From: Oceanospirillaceae bacterium
GTDB taxonomy: Bacteria > Pseudomonadota > Gammaproteobacteria > Pseudomonadales > Balneatricaceae
Length of the DNA: 64,000 nt
Assembly (NCBI GenBank): GCA_013373085.1
Contig: JABXIM010000070.1
Location: 1-64,000, forward strand
Direction of reading: 5' to 3'
The notes under the pieces were generated by a model that was not told the DNA's origin, did not search any database, and saw nothing but the letters and a program-made list of their open reading frames with translations. Of this stretch, positions 31,697 through 42,782 are shown piece by piece. The translations under genes and the position numbers were made by a program. The first letter of the stretch is position 1; every line of letters starts with the position of its first letter.

Positions 31697-31724
31697 AAAA
31701 AACCGCCGGGATCGGCGGTTTTTT
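31697..31724. terminator. Bidirectional terminator between pomB and cytochrome c5 gene
   Basis: Stem AAAAAACCGCC / GGCGGTTTTTT with a 6-base loop gives a T-run on both strands. It lies about 100 bases past pomB and 55 bases past the convergent cytochrome gene. Confidence 0.85.
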
Positions 31725-31779
31725 GTCTGATCTGCGGGTACTGAGGTGTACCGGAGCAGGGTGACAGGCGGTGCCCGTC

Positions 31780-32085
31780 TTATTTGGCTGCGTCCAGCAT
31801 GTACTGGATGGCGCCCTTGAGTTCGTCGTCGCTGCAGTCCATGCAGGTGCCCATCGGCGGCATGGCGTTGAGGCCGCTCTTGGCGGTGGCGAGCAGCGCG
31901 TCCAGGCCCTTTTCGGCACGGGGCGCCCACTCTTCGGCGTTGCCGAATTTCGGTGCGCCGGCGACACCGGAGGCGTGGCAGACGCTGCACTTGGTATTGT
32001 AGAGTTCTTCGCCGGTACGTTCGGCGTTGGCGGTCAGCGGCAGTGCCAGGGCGGCAACTGCGGCAAGGGTCAGTACTTTCTTCAT
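31780..32085 (-). CDS. Cytochrome c5
   Basis: A 101-residue secreted monohaem cytochrome. The signal peptide ends near ANA (residues 19-21), haem motif CSVCH is at residues 33-37 and the axial Met is in AMPPMG near residue 75. The CMDC pair (81, 84) forms the disulfide typical of the c5 subfamily. It acts as a periplasmic electron carrier. It is monocistronic and convergent with pomAB. Confidence 0.92.
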   Translation of the reverse strand: MKKVLTLAAVAALALPLTANAERTGEELYNTKCSVCHASGVAGAPKFGNAEEWAPRAEKGLDALLATAKSGLNAMPPMGTCMDCSDDELKGAIQYMLDAAK

Positions 32086-32305
32086 TGTTTTGTTCCCTTC
32101 ATGCTCGTAAGTCGGCTCAAGAAGCCGCCAGGCTGAGTCGGCCAGGACGGCGCACCTGTCGACTCCATTGGTGGTTCCTTGCGAAAGCCCCCGAAGTTTA
32201 GGACCAGTTCGTCAACAAAGTAAATAATTCGTTGGCCTCGAACCTAGGCTGAACGAAAGGCGGGTGCAGGGGACGGAAGAGAACGGAGGCGGCGCAAAAG
32301 GGCGC

Positions 32306-32512
32306 TTAGTGGCGTCCCAGGCCCATGGCGAAGTCGGCCTGGCCACGCAGCACGCGGGCTTGCTGTCGTTCCCGACGCTGCTGGTGCTGATATTCGAGGA
32401 TGGCCTGCTCCAGTTCGGCACGCGGAGCAATGATGAGGTTACGGACGTCGTCGATCGAGTAGCCTCGTTTGAGCAGCTGTTTCAGCTGTGCGTTCAGGTC
32501 ATGATGAGTCAT
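32306..32512 (-). CDS. Small charged helical protein, unknown function
   Basis: A 68-residue protein starting MTHHDLNAQLKQLLKRGYSIDDVRNLI, with AGGA 7 bases before the ATG. It is predicted mostly helical, rich in Gln and Arg (LEYQHQQRRERQQARVLRG). I recognise no family. The clear ribosome binding site and helical periodicity make it a plausible gene. The flanking gaps 32086-32305 and 32537-32815 hold AT-rich promoter-like sequence and no other gene that I can support. Confidence 0.55.
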   Translation of the reverse strand: MTHHDLNAQLKQLLKRGYSIDDVRNLIIAPRAELEQAILEYQHQQRRERQQARVLRGQADFAMGLGRH

Positions 32513-32815
32513 GGTATTTCCTATCTTGTTATTCATTAGCAGGCATCACTGCCTGCGTATGTCGCATTCGTCGGCAATGAGTTCTGATTTACGAATCATT
32601 TAATATCAAAAAATTATGATGGCATTGCGGCAATCGCGGGCGTGGGTTCAGTACTGGAACCCCGCTGTGCCTGCCAGCTTGCGGCTGCAGTCAGACTACT
32701 TCGGGATGATTGCGGATTTGTGAATCCGTCGACGGCGGTTCGCGCTTTTGCCACGGCTGTTCAGGTGGCGTCTCAAGCGTTCCGTTAATCGGCATCTCCG
32801 GCCGGGAGTCAGGAC

Positions 32816-33808
32816 TCAGGGGGCGGCTGGGCAGGATGGTAATGCATCACACTGGTCATAAGTGACCACGGGTTTTTCCATGAGTTCCCGAGCGCTTTCC
32901 CTTATTTGCCCACTTTTCGGCGCCAGTGCCCTTGCGCAGGCGATGGCATCGCGCGCCGGCACGCCGCAGCCTTCGGCCTCGAGACTGTAAGCCAGGTTGT
33001 TCCAGGCATCCGCGGCTCCGGGCTTCAGCTCTAGTGCGCGGCGGAACGCTGAGCTGGCGCTGGCCGCCTGGCCTGCGGTTAGCTCGGCATTGCCGGACGC
33101 CATCTGCACCAGGTAATGGTCCGGCCAGCGTCTGGCCGATGCTTGCAGTGACTGACGAGCGGCCTCTGCACTGCTGGCTTCGAGCTCAAGCGCGGCACGC
33201 ACCGCGTTCACCGGTTCAATCTGTATCGGCAGCACCTGCGGCGGTAACATCAGCAGCGACCAGTAACCGCCGCGAGACCAGGTCCGCTCGAACAGTCCTA
33301 ATGGCGTGATGCGACGCTTTTCGGTTCCGGAGCGCAGGATCAGTACCTGTTCGCTGAGGTTGTAACCGACCGCGACGGCATAGTGCCATTGCGGGAACCA
33401 GTCCAGCCCAAGGTTCTGCAGCACGATGACCGGGTGTCCGGCGGCGATTTCCGCCAGCAGCCCATCCAGGTCGTCGGGTCCCTCGAATGCCGGCAGTCCG
33501 TAACGCCGGGTCGCGACCTTCATCTCGATCTGCAGGCTACCCTGGCGTTCGGGAATGTAGATCTGCGGCACCAGGGTTTCCGGGCTCACCGGACGCTGGT
33601 GGTAGTTCAGTACTGTGGCCAGTGCAGCAGGACCGCACTGGTAGAGCTCCTGGGGATAAAAGGGAACGTCCCGCAACTCGGTGCTGACGGGCAGGCTGTC
33701 CGTCAGCGTGGCCATCCGCGAGGCGGGCAGCTGCGACGCGCAGCCGCCCAACCACAGCAGGCACAGCAGCGCCGCCGTCAGACGAACAGCGGCGGGGAAA
33801 CGCAGCAT
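32816..33808 (-). CDS. PA2778-family C39-like cysteine peptidase lipoprotein with TPR repeats
   Basis: A 330-residue lipoprotein: signal peptide with lipobox ending LGGC (Cys23), a papain/C39-like peptidase domain with Cys58 (YQCGPAALATVL) and His142 (WHYAVAVGY), and a C-terminal TPR-like region near residues 230-290 (AFRRALELKPGAADAWNNLAY). It matches the PA2778 family of Pseudomonas. The gene shares one base with the PA2779-type gene upstream (TGATG), so the two are coupled. The substrate is unknown; C39 folds usually cleave double-glycine leaders. Confidence 0.85.
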   Translation of the reverse strand: MLRFPAAVRLTAALLCLLWLGGCASQLPASRMATLTDSLPVSTELRDVPFYPQELYQCGPAALATVLNYHQRPVSPETLVPQIYIPERQGSLQIEMKVATRRYGLPAFEGPDDLDGLLAEIAAGHPVIVLQNLGLDWFPQWHYAVAVGYNLSEQVLILRSGTEKRRITPLGLFERTWSRGGYWSLLMLPPQVLPIQIEPVNAVRAALELEASSAEAARQSLQASARRWPDHYLVQMASGNAELTAGQAASASSAFRRALELKPGAADAWNNLAYSLEAEGCGVPARDAIACARALAPKSGQIRESARELMEKPVVTYDQCDALPSCPAAP

Positions 33809-34212
33809 CAGCGTACCGGATGGACGAAACTGAAGACATTGGTGGCGCCGATGGCGTCGGTGATGATGAACACGATGAAGATCAATACGATCACGCCAAG
33901 TACGCCGCTACCGGCCGGCAGTTCGTCGATCTTCTGGTTCAGCTCAGCGACTTCGGCGGGCGACATGTCCGCAACGCGCTGTTTGGCGTCATCGCTGTCG
34001 ACACCCAGGGCGCTGAGCTGTTCGGCAACGTCGTCGCGCTCGATCAGCGACATCAGTTTCTGCCTTTCGGCATCGACGTTAAGCGTTTCTTCGGCGGCCA
34101 TCAGCGACGAGGTCGAGACCGGCGCCGCCTGGGCCAGGGCCGGCAGCAACAGCATGAGACCCATCAGGATGCGAGCGACTGCAGAACGCAGCAATTTGGA
34201 AGTGTGCAACAT
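33808..34212 (-). CDS. PA2779-family small membrane protein
   Basis: A 134-residue protein with a signal sequence (ILMGLMLLLPALAQA), a charged helical middle (DAERQKLMSLIERDDVAEQLSALGV, then DMSPAEVAELNQKIDELPAG) and a C-terminal membrane segment near residues 103-124. It belongs to the PA2779 family that always accompanies the PA2778 peptidase. The helical part looks like a regulator or substrate of the partner, which is my inference. Confidence 0.8.
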   Translation of the reverse strand: MLHTSKLLRSAVARILMGLMLLLPALAQAAPVSTSSLMAAEETLNVDAERQKLMSLIERDDVAEQLSALGVDSDDAKQRVADMSPAEVAELNQKIDELPAGSGVLGVIVLIFIVFIITDAIGATNVFSFVHPVR

Positions 34213-34335
34213 CAGAAACCTCCTTGAGGCGAAATTTCCATCGGTACTGAAGCTTAGTCGACCGTGAATGAATCCGGAATGAATTCCTCTGTAGAATAGG
34301 CGCTTACGTAAACGACACCGGATGGAAGCGAGCGC

Positions 34336-35208
34336 GTGACGAAACTGGTACTGGTAACCCTGCTATGGGCCTTTTCCTTCAGCCTGATCGGCGAGTACCT
34401 GGCAGGCCAGGTCGACAGTTATTTTGCGGTGACGACACGGATCCTGCTGGCGGGGCTGATCTTCCTGCCGCTGACCCGCTGGCGTGGCGTGCCGGCCGGG
34501 CTGCGCTGGGGCACGACCGGCGTCGGCCTGCTGCAGTTCGGCCTGACCTACCTCTGTCTTTACCGCTCGTTCGAGTACCTGAGCGTGCCGGAGGTGCTGC
34601 TGTTCACCATCTTCACGCCGCTCTACGTGACCCTGATCGACGACGCCCTCAATCGCCGCTTTTCGGTCGCGCCGCTGGTGGGGACGGCGCTGGCGGTGGT
34701 CGGTGCCGCCATCATTCGCTATGACGGTCTGAGCGGCGATTTCCTGTTCGGTTTCCTGCTGCTGCAGCTGGCCAATGCGGCCTTTGCTGCCGGCCAGGTC
34801 GGCTATGCGAATCTGATGCGGCGCTACCGTACCGATTTGCCGGCCTGGCGCTGCTTCGGCTACTTCTTCGCCGGAGCATTGCTGATCGCGCTGCCGTCCT
34901 TCCTGCTGCTCGGCAACCCTGAGAAACTGCCCGCTACGGCACTGCAGTGGGGCGTGCTGGGCTGGCTCGGCATCGTCGCGTCCGGACTCGGTTTCTACTT
35001 CTGGAACCGGGGCGCCTGTGAGGTCGACGCCGGCACGCTGGGGATCATGAACAATGCGCTTATACCGGCGGGCCTGATCGTCAACCTGCTGATCTGGAAC
35101 CGCGATGCCGACCTGGCGCGCCTGGCCGTCGGCGGCCTGGTCATCGCGCTGTCGCTCTGGGTCAACGCCCGCTGGGATCGCTGGTTCGGCAGCGCCCGTA
35201 CTGTGTAG
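34336..35208 (+). CDS. EamA/DMT-superfamily transporter
   Basis: A 290-residue integral membrane protein with about ten hydrophobic segments in two EamA repeats (residues 5-130 and 145-280). It begins LVTLLWAFSFSLIGEYLAG. The GTG start at 34336 follows GGAAGCGAG. The family exports or imports amino acids and other metabolites; no substrate can be assigned. It seems monocistronic and divergent from the PA2779/PA2778 pair. Confidence 0.85.
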   Translation: MTKLVLVTLLWAFSFSLIGEYLAGQVDSYFAVTTRILLAGLIFLPLTRWRGVPAGLRWGTTGVGLLQFGLTYLCLYRSFEYLSVPEVLLFTIFTPLYVTLIDDALNRRFSVAPLVGTALAVVGAAIIRYDGLSGDFLFGFLLLQLANAAFAAGQVGYANLMRRYRTDLPAWRCFGYFFAGALLIALPSFLLLGNPEKLPATALQWGVLGWLGIVASGLGFYFWNRGACEVDAGTLGIMNNALIPAGLIVNLLIWNRDADLARLAVGGLVIALSLWVNARWDRWFGSARTV

Positions 35209-35319
35209 GGCACGCGCCAATCGCACTCAGTTCTACGCATCCATTTTTAAACCCACTGACGCCCAGTTGGCTATTTAATTTATAAATAGCTTGCGCTGTC
35301 GTTAAACTGACCTCACCGG

Positions 35320-35556
35320 AGGATGGGTGTAGCGATGCACTGGCAACGACGTTGCCGCTGTCGCCTTGGTTTGGGCATCGTGGAACGGCCAGGGATGACG
35401 GGAGGCCGTCCCGTGTAAATCCGAACAGGGCCCGCCTGAAAAGGCAGGAGCGGTTTTCAGGGCACCCGCAATTTCGATCGCATTACAGGTCGATTGGCTC
35501 CGGTTGGCAATGGATGAGGTGTTGGGTTTCGCGCTACCGCGCTGCACCCACCCTAG
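35320..35556. repeat. Dispersed intergenic repeat, copy E
   Basis: The 379-base gap between the EamA gene and the deaminase gene holds GGAGGATGGGTGTAGCGATG at one end and the inverted partner GCGCTGCACCCACCCTAG at the other. In between is a diverged core (GGCCAGGGATGACGGGAGG, then GTAAATCCG and GGCAGGAGCGG). The terminal inversion gives it a transposon-like outline but it has no coding capacity. Confidence 0.65.
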
Positions 35557-35587
35557 GCAATCACCACCCACAAACGGAGAGTCCTTG

Positions 35588-36055
35588 ATGCCTGACCACC
35601 ATGATTTTCTACAGCAGGCGCTGCGTCTGGCGGAGGAGAACGTTGCCCGCGGTGGTCAGCCGTTCGGCGCTCTGATCGTCCGCGACGGCGAGGTGCTGGC
35701 GACCGGCGTCAACGGCACCGCTCATAACCAGGATCCCACCAGCCACTCCGAGATCGAAGCAATTCGCAGCGCCTGTCGTACGCTGGGAACGTCGCGTCTC
35801 GACGGGGCGATCGTCTATGCCAGCGGCTATCCCTGCGCCATGTGCATGAGTGCTATCCATATCGCCGGTATCTCGGCGGTCTACTATGCCTACGGCGAGG
35901 ATGACGGCGCCCGTTACGGGCTGGCGACGGAGCCGGTTTACCACGCGCTGCGGCAACTGCCGGACAGTGCGGCGATTGCGCTGCACCGGCCGGATGTCCG
36001 CCTGCCGGCGGAACATCTCTATGCCCGCTGGCGGGCGGCGGCGGAAAAACCGTGA
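35588..36055 (+). CDS. CMP/dCMP-type nucleoside or nucleobase deaminase
   Basis: A 155-residue zinc deaminase with the two CDA motifs: SHSEIEAI (His53, Glu55) and YPCAMCMSA (Cys83, Cys86). The ASGYPCAMCMSAIHIAGI context resembles guanine deaminase and related small deaminases rather than tRNA deaminase TadA. The ATG at 35588 was chosen over an in-frame upstream ATG at 35504, which lies in repeat E. Its stop overlaps the start of the MFS transporter by four bases (GTGA), so the transporter may supply its substrate or remove its product. Confidence 0.88.
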   Translation: MPDHHDFLQQALRLAEENVARGGQPFGALIVRDGEVLATGVNGTAHNQDPTSHSEIEAIRSACRTLGTSRLDGAIVYASGYPCAMCMSAIHIAGISAVYYAYGEDDGARYGLATEPVYHALRQLPDSAAIALHRPDVRLPAEHLYARWRAAAEKP

Positions 36056-37269
36056 ACGACGGGTTCGAATACCGTCCCGGGCTGGATCTGGCGCCGGCAC
36101 CTGCGGTTCGCCTGGGCGGCTTTCTGTTGCTGGTGCTGGTGGGGCTGAACCTGCGGCCATTCCTGACCGCGTTGGGCCCGGTACTGCAGCAGGTCCAGGT
36201 TGATGCCCGGCTGGACAACACTACGGCGGCGGCGTTGACCACGCTGCCGTTTCTGTTGATGGGCGGGCTGGCATTGGCCGGTCCCCGGCTGTCGCGAAGC
36301 TTCGGTGAACAAACGGCGCTGCTGGGCGCGCTGATGCTGCTGGTACTGGGTGCTGCCGGCCGGTTGCTGATCGATACAGGTACCGGGTTGTTAATGACGG
36401 CGCTCGTCGCCGGAACCGGTATCGCGGCGGTGCAGGCGCTGATGCCGGGCATCGCCAAGCGCTGGTTCGGGGAGCGGGTCGGCCCGGCCATGGGCCTGTA
36501 TTCGGCGGCATTGGTCGGCGGCGGGGCACTCGGCGCGCTCGTCAGCCCGGCTTTCAGCGAACTGGCCGGCGATTGGCGGCCGGGACTGGCGATCTGGGCG
36601 TTGCCTGCCTTGATCGCCTGGCTGCTGTGGTTGTGGCTGGCTCCGAAGACGAATGCCGAGACGTCAGCACCGGTGTCATTGCGCCACTTTATGCGCCTGC
36701 GCCGGGCCTGGTTGCTGGCATTGTTCTTCGGCCTGGCCAACAGTGGTTATTCGAGCCTGGTCGCCTGGTTGCCGTCGTTCTACCAGGGGCTGGGCATCAG
36801 GGCGCAGGCGACCGGTCAGCTGCTGGCCTGGATGGCGATGTTTCAGGCTGCCGGTGCTTTGCTGATGCCGCTACTGTTGCGGGGATCGCGGGATCTCAGA
36901 ATACCGCTCTACGCGGTAATGTTGCTGCAGGTGGCCGGTTTCGCCGGTTTCGCGCTGGCGCCGCTGGCTGTCCCCGCAGCCTGGATTGCCGTAGCGGGTT
37001 TCGGCCTTGGCGGTTGCTTTTCGCTCTGCCTGACCCTCTGTCTCGACCATCTCCAGGATGCGCGCAAGGCCGGCAGCCTGGCCGCATTCATGCAGGGAGT
37101 TGGGTTCGCCATCACGGCGCTGGGACCCTGGGCGGTAGGGACGCTGCTTGACCGGGGCGGAGACTTTGCGATCGCCTGGTGGTTTCATGCCGGGCTTGCC
37201 GTGCTGCTGATGCTCAGCGCCCGTCATTTTGATCCGGCGGGATATGCCCGGGCGCTGAAGACCCCTTAA
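36052..37269 (+). CDS. CynX/NimT-family MFS transporter
   Basis: A 405-residue protein with about 12 membrane segments. The start region LLLVLVGLNLRPFLTALGPVL carries the NLRP motif that marks the CynX/NimT branch of the major facilitator superfamily (cyanate, nitroimidazole and related anion or drug transporters). The GTG start overlaps the deaminase stop, so it is the second gene of a two-gene operon. Cyanase is encoded 13 kb away, so cyanate transport is possible, but a purine or pyrimidine substrate fits its partner better. Confidence 0.85.
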   Translation: MNDGFEYRPGLDLAPAPAVRLGGFLLLVLVGLNLRPFLTALGPVLQQVQVDARLDNTTAAALTTLPFLLMGGLALAGPRLSRSFGEQTALLGALMLLVLGAAGRLLIDTGTGLLMTALVAGTGIAAVQALMPGIAKRWFGERVGPAMGLYSAALVGGGALGALVSPAFSELAGDWRPGLAIWALPALIAWLLWLWLAPKTNAETSAPVSLRHFMRLRRAWLLALFFGLANSGYSSLVAWLPSFYQGLGIRAQATGQLLAWMAMFQAAGALLMPLLLRGSRDLRIPLYAVMLLQVAGFAGFALAPLAVPAAWIAVAGFGLGGCFSLCLTLCLDHLQDARKAGSLAAFMQGVGFAITALGPWAVGTLLDRGGDFAIAWWFHAGLAVLLMLSARHFDPAGYARALKTP

Positions 37270-37315
37270 AAACGATTCAGCGCATATTGGACGGAAACCT
37301 GGCGACAAAACCGTC

Positions 37316-37470
37316 GGATGGGTGAAACGGCGCCTATCCGATCCGGATGCAGCCAGCGCGTTGGGGTGTCAAGTCGACACCGTGGAAGCTGAGGACATCG
37401 ATGGGTTGCGCCGCTCCACCGACGCTGCCTATCGACAGCGGAGTACAGCTGCGGCTCCACCCATCCTACG
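37316..37470. repeat. Dispersed intergenic repeat, copy F
   Basis: GGATGGGTGAAACGGCG at the left and GCGGCTCCACCCATCCTACG at the right are inverted partners. They bracket about 120 bases of unrelated sequence with ATCGATGGGTTGCGCCGCTCC inside. It lies between the convergent MFS gene and ACP gene and may double as a transcription end. Confidence 0.55.
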
Positions 37471-37729
37471 ACCTTTTTCGCGCTAAAGCCTCACTGCTCT
37501 CCAGATAGTCCAGCAAGGCATCGAGGCTGTGGATACGGCCGTAATCCGCCTCGGGTATTTCCACGCCAATGCGCTTGCCGATGGCGATGATCAGATGCAG
37601 GAAGTCCAGTGAGTCCAGATCCAGCTCTTCGCGCAGGTCGGCGTTTCCGTCGACGTCATCGAGACTGGCTTCCGGTGCAATATTGAGCAGTTCCGCCTTG
37701 AGAATCAGATACAGGTTCGCGCGCTCCAT
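37466..37729 (-). CDS. Stand-alone acyl carrier protein
   Basis: An 87-residue phosphopantetheine-binding protein. The attachment serine is Ser40 in ELDLDSLDFLHL, the ACP signature. The start MERANLYLILKAELLN at 37729 gives a normal ACP; the longer open frame upstream runs through the E2 gene. It is the last gene of the operon, 13 bases after the E2 stop, with ligase, E1 and E2 genes. That context suggests it accepts an acyl group made by the dehydrogenase complex or activated by the ligase. Confidence 0.88.
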   Translation of the reverse strand: MERANLYLILKAELLNIAPEASLDDVDGNADLREELDLDSLDFLHLIIAIGKRIGVEIPEADYGRIHSLDALLDYLESSEALARKRS

Positions 37730-37742
37730 CAGGGCTCTCCGT

Positions 37743-38897
37743 TCAGAGGGATTCCGGTTGTTGCAGCTGGCGGGACAGCTCGCGCAGGAAACGGGCGCCG
37801 AGGTGCCCGTCGCTGGCCCGGTGATCGGCGGCCAGACTGAGCTGGATAACGGTCCGCGCTCCGATGCTGCCATCCTCCAGCACCCAGGGGCGCGGGGCCG
37901 GTGTGCCGAAGCCGACGATCGCCACCTGGGGCGGAAAAATGACGCCCTGAACGCTGTCCACCCCACGATCACCCAGGCTGGTGAGGGTCACGGTCGCGGC
38001 GCTCATTTCGGAGCTGCGCAGGCCGCCGTGACGGGCGCGCTCGGTGATGTCCTTCAGCCGTAACATCAATTCGTCGACACTGCTGCCGTCGGCGTCGAGC
38101 AGCGCCGGTACCACCAGACCGCCTCCGCGAAGATTGATGGCCATGCCGATATGGATGCCCGGACCGGGCTCGAAGCGGCCGTCGATATAATAGCCGTTCA
38201 GTGCCGGCGTTTGACTGAGCGCCAGCGCCGTCGCCTTTACCAGCAGCGCGCCCAGCAACAGCCGCTCTTCCGGCGGCCGGCCATCGTTGCGGTTCCGCAG
38301 CCAGTCGAGTGTTGCCGTGATATCGACGGTCGTCGCGAGGTAGTAATGCGGAATCTCCCGTTTCGAGCGGCTCATCGCCGCGGCAATGGCCTGACGCATC
38401 GTCGCGGCGTTAAAGGTCGTGGAGGTTTTGGGTGCCGTTTCCGGCCGGCCGAGTGCCCGTTCGATATCGGCTTCGACGATGGCGCCGTCCGGCCCACTGC
38501 CCGTCAGGGTGGTGAGGTCGAGGCGATGCTCCCGCGCCAGCAGCCGGGCTCGGGGCGAGGCGCGCAGATGCGGTTCGGCGAGCGGCCGGAAGGATTCGCC
38601 GGCAGCGGCGGGGACCGTCTCGGGCTTCTCGACGGGTGGCGTAGCCGCAACTGTTTCGGGGCCGCCGTCGTCGATGGTGGCGATCGGGGCGCCGACCGGA
38701 ACCTGGTCGCCGGGCTGTACCAGCAGCTCGCCAATGGTGCCGTCGCTGAACACTTCCATGTCGATGGCGCCTTTCTGGGTCTCGATCACCGCGACGATAT
38801 CGCCCCTGGCAACCCGGTCACCGGGTTTGACCTGCCACTGCACCAGGGTGCCGGCCTCCATATCGGCACCGAAGGAGGGCATTTTCAGTTCGCTCAT
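37743..38897 (-). CDS. 2-oxo-acid dehydrogenase E2 (lipoyl acyltransferase)
   Basis: A 384-residue E2 with one lipoyl domain (residues 2-78, attachment Lys42 in [10 protein letters not shown]), a peripheral subunit-binding domain (near 110-145, [16 protein letters not shown]) and a catalytic acyltransferase domain ending with [17 protein letters not shown]. The last contains the catalytic His-x3-Asp. The lipoyl motif differs from the usual ETDKA. The start overlaps the E1-beta stop by four bases. The acyl specificity (acetyl, branched or other) cannot be read from the sequence. Confidence 0.92.
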   Translation of the reverse strand: MSELKMPSFGADMEAGTLVQWQVKPGDRVARGDIVAVIETQKGAIDMEVFSDGTIGELLVQPGDQVPVGAPIATIDDGGPETVAATPPVEKPETVPAAAGESFRPLAEPHLRASPRARLLAREHRLDLTTLTGSGPDGAIVEADIERALGRPETAPKTSTTFNAATMRQAIAAAMSRSKREIPHYYLATTVDITATLDWLRNRNDGRPPEERLLLGALLVKATALALSQTPALNGYYIDGRFEPGPGIHIGMAINLRGGGLVVPALLDADGSSVDELMLRLKDITERARHGGLRSSEMSAATVTLTSLGDRGVDSVQGVIFPPQVAIVGFGTPAPRPWVLEDGSIGARTVIQLSLAADHRASDGHLGARFLRELSRQLQQPESL

Positions 38898-39871
38898 GAC
38901 CGCCCCAGCACTTGGTTGGCGGCCGCCAGGATCTCGTCCACCTGGGGCAAGGCTGCCTGCTCGAGATGGCGCGGGTAGGGGATCGGTACCTCGTCGCTGC
39001 AGACCCTGGCCACCGGCGCGTCCAGTTCCCAGAACGCCTGTTCCATGATGATGGCGCTGACTTCGGCGGCGAGACTGCCGCTGCGCCAGCCTTCGTCTAT
39101 GATCACTGCGCGGCGGGTGCGGGAGACGGTCTTTACAATCGCGGCGGCATCAAGTGGCCGCAGACAGCGCAGGTCCAGCACTTCAGCTTCGATGCCGCTG
39201 CCCGCCAGCTGTTCCGCCGCACTCAGCGCCTTGGGCAGACTGCCGCCGTAGCTGATTAAAGACAGGTCGCGCCCCGGGCGGCGCACGACCGCCTGCTCCA
39301 TCGGCGGCGGTTCGGCTGCGGACAACTCGCCGCTCTGGTTGTAAAGCAGCACATGCTCGAAAATGATCACCGGGTCCGGATCCGCCAGCGCCATTTTCAG
39401 CATATGGCGGGCGTCGTCGAGGGTGCCCGGTACCAGTACCTTGAGGCCCGGCACATGGGCATACCAGCACTCGAAACTGTGGGAGTGCTGGGCCGCGAGC
39501 TGGCGGCCGGCGCCGGTGGCCATGCGGATCACCAGCGGCACGCTGAACTGTCCGCCGGACATATGACGAATGGTGGCGGCGTTATTGACGATCTGGTCCA
39601 GCGCCAGCAGGCTGAAATTGACCGTCATGATCTCGACGATGGGCCTCATGCCGCCAAGGGCCGCGCCGACGCCGGCGCCGACGAAGCCCGATTCGGACAG
39701 CGGCGTATCGCGGATGCGTTCGGGACCGAATTCCTGAATCAGCCCCTTGGTGACGGCATAGCAGCCGCCATAATGACCGACATCCTCGCCCATCAGGAAC
39801 ACCCGTTCATCCGCCTGCAGCGCCTCGCGTAGGCCTTCGCGGATCGCTTCGCGATAGGTAGTCTCGGTCAT
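38894..39871 (-). CDS. 2-oxo-acid dehydrogenase E1 beta subunit
   Basis: A 325-residue transketolase-like beta subunit: [32 protein letters not shown] at the start, then [24 protein letters not shown] and [17 protein letters not shown], as in pyruvate and acetoin dehydrogenases. The ATG at 39871 overlaps the E1-alpha stop (ATGA). The same frame is open much further upstream, but that part only shadows E1-alpha. Confidence 0.93.
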   Translation of the reverse strand: MTETTYREAIREGLREALQADERVFLMGEDVGHYGGCYAVTKGLIQEFGPERIRDTPLSESGFVGAGVGAALGGMRPIVEIMTVNFSLLALDQIVNNAATIRHMSGGQFSVPLVIRMATGAGRQLAAQHSHSFECWYAHVPGLKVLVPGTLDDARHMLKMALADPDPVIIFEHVLLYNQSGELSAAEPPPMEQAVVRRPGRDLSLISYGGSLPKALSAAEQLAGSGIEAEVLDLRCLRPLDAAAIVKTVSRTRRAVIIDEGWRSGSLAAEVSAIIMEQAFWELDAPVARVCSDEVPIPYPRHLEQAALPQVDEILAAANQVLGRS

Positions 39872-40862
39872 GTGTCGGCCCTCGGTGTGTAGACGTCCCG
39901 GGTCAGGTCGCTTTCTGCCTCGAATTCGCCCTCTTCGGCAAAGGCCACGGCTTCCTCGACTTCGGCGGCGACAATGCGTTCTATACCCGGCAGGTCGGCC
40001 TCGTGCAGCATCTGGTTGGTCTGCATCCAGTCCTGGAGTCGGACGATGGGACCGCGTTTCTGCCACAGTTCGATCTCGTCCTTGTCGCGATAGAGCTGGG
40101 AGTCGAACATCGAGTGGCCGCGGAACCGGTAGGTGTTGCACTCGAGGAACTGCGGACCTGCACCCGCTCGGATCGACTCGCAGGCGCGGATGGCGGCGGC
40201 CTCGACGTCGACCACGTTCATGCCGTCCACCGGCCAGGACGCGATGCCGTAGCTGCGCGCCTTGAGGTAGATATGCTTCTCCGACTCGGACAGGTCCAGC
40301 GCCGTGCCCATGGCATAGAGGTTGTTCTCGCAGACGAACAGGATCGGCAACTGCCACAGCGCCGCCAGATTCAGGCTTTCGTGGAATTCGCCCTCGGCCG
40401 CGGCGCCTTCGCCAAAGAAGCAGACCGTGACCCGATTCTCTCCGCGCATCCTGTCGGCCAACGCCAGCCCCACCGCCAGCGGCAGGCCGCCGGCCACGAT
40501 GGCGTTGCCGCCGAAGAAACGGTGTGCGGCATCGTACAGATGCATCGAGCCGCCACGGCCGCGACTGCAGCCGGTTACCTTGCCGTACATCTCCGCCATC
40601 ACCGGTCCCATCGGAATGCCGCGGGCCAGCGCATGGCCGTGCTCGCGGTAGGTCGAGACCAGCGCATCGTCCGGTTGCAGGGCCTGGCTGATGCCGACGG
40701 CGACGGCTTCCTCGCCGATGTAGAGATGCAGGAAGCCGCGGATCTTTTCCTCGGTGTAGAGTTCGGCGCACTTCTCCTCGAAGCGACGGATCCGCACCAT
40801 GCCCGTTAACAGCGCCAGCAGGTGATCGCGGTTGATATGCGGCTTGCCGCCCTGTTGTCCGT

Positions 40863-40866
<4 letters not shown>
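39868..40866 (-). CDS. 2-oxo-acid dehydrogenase E1 alpha subunit
   Basis: A 332-residue TPP-binding alpha subunit. The cofactor motif runs from [15 protein letters not shown] to CENN, with [14 protein letters not shown] and [13 protein letters not shown] near the N-terminus and RFRGHSMFD near residue 250. It is closest in style to pyruvate/acetoin dehydrogenase (PdhA/AcoA). The start overlaps the ligase stop, and the stop overlaps E1-beta. Confidence 0.93.
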
Positions 40867-42641
<1,775 letters not shown>

Positions 42642-42732
42642 CGCGGAGACGAACGGGGACGGCCCGCCCTGGCGCGAGTGGACCGCTAGCTATCAGGCAG
42701 CATAGATTAGAATTTAACCATTTTGAAATTGT

Positions 42733-42782
42733 GGGTATGGCCGGTGTTGGGTTGCGCGGCTTCGTCGCTCCACCCAACCTAC
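42733..42782. repeat. Dispersed intergenic repeat, copy G (short)
   Basis: GTTGGGTTGCGCGGC and GTCGCTCCACCCAACCTAC form an inverted pair, a short relative of the TAGGATGGGTGGAGCG repeat. It directly follows the stop of the glucosylglycerate phosphorylase gene and could end that transcript. Confidence 0.45.
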
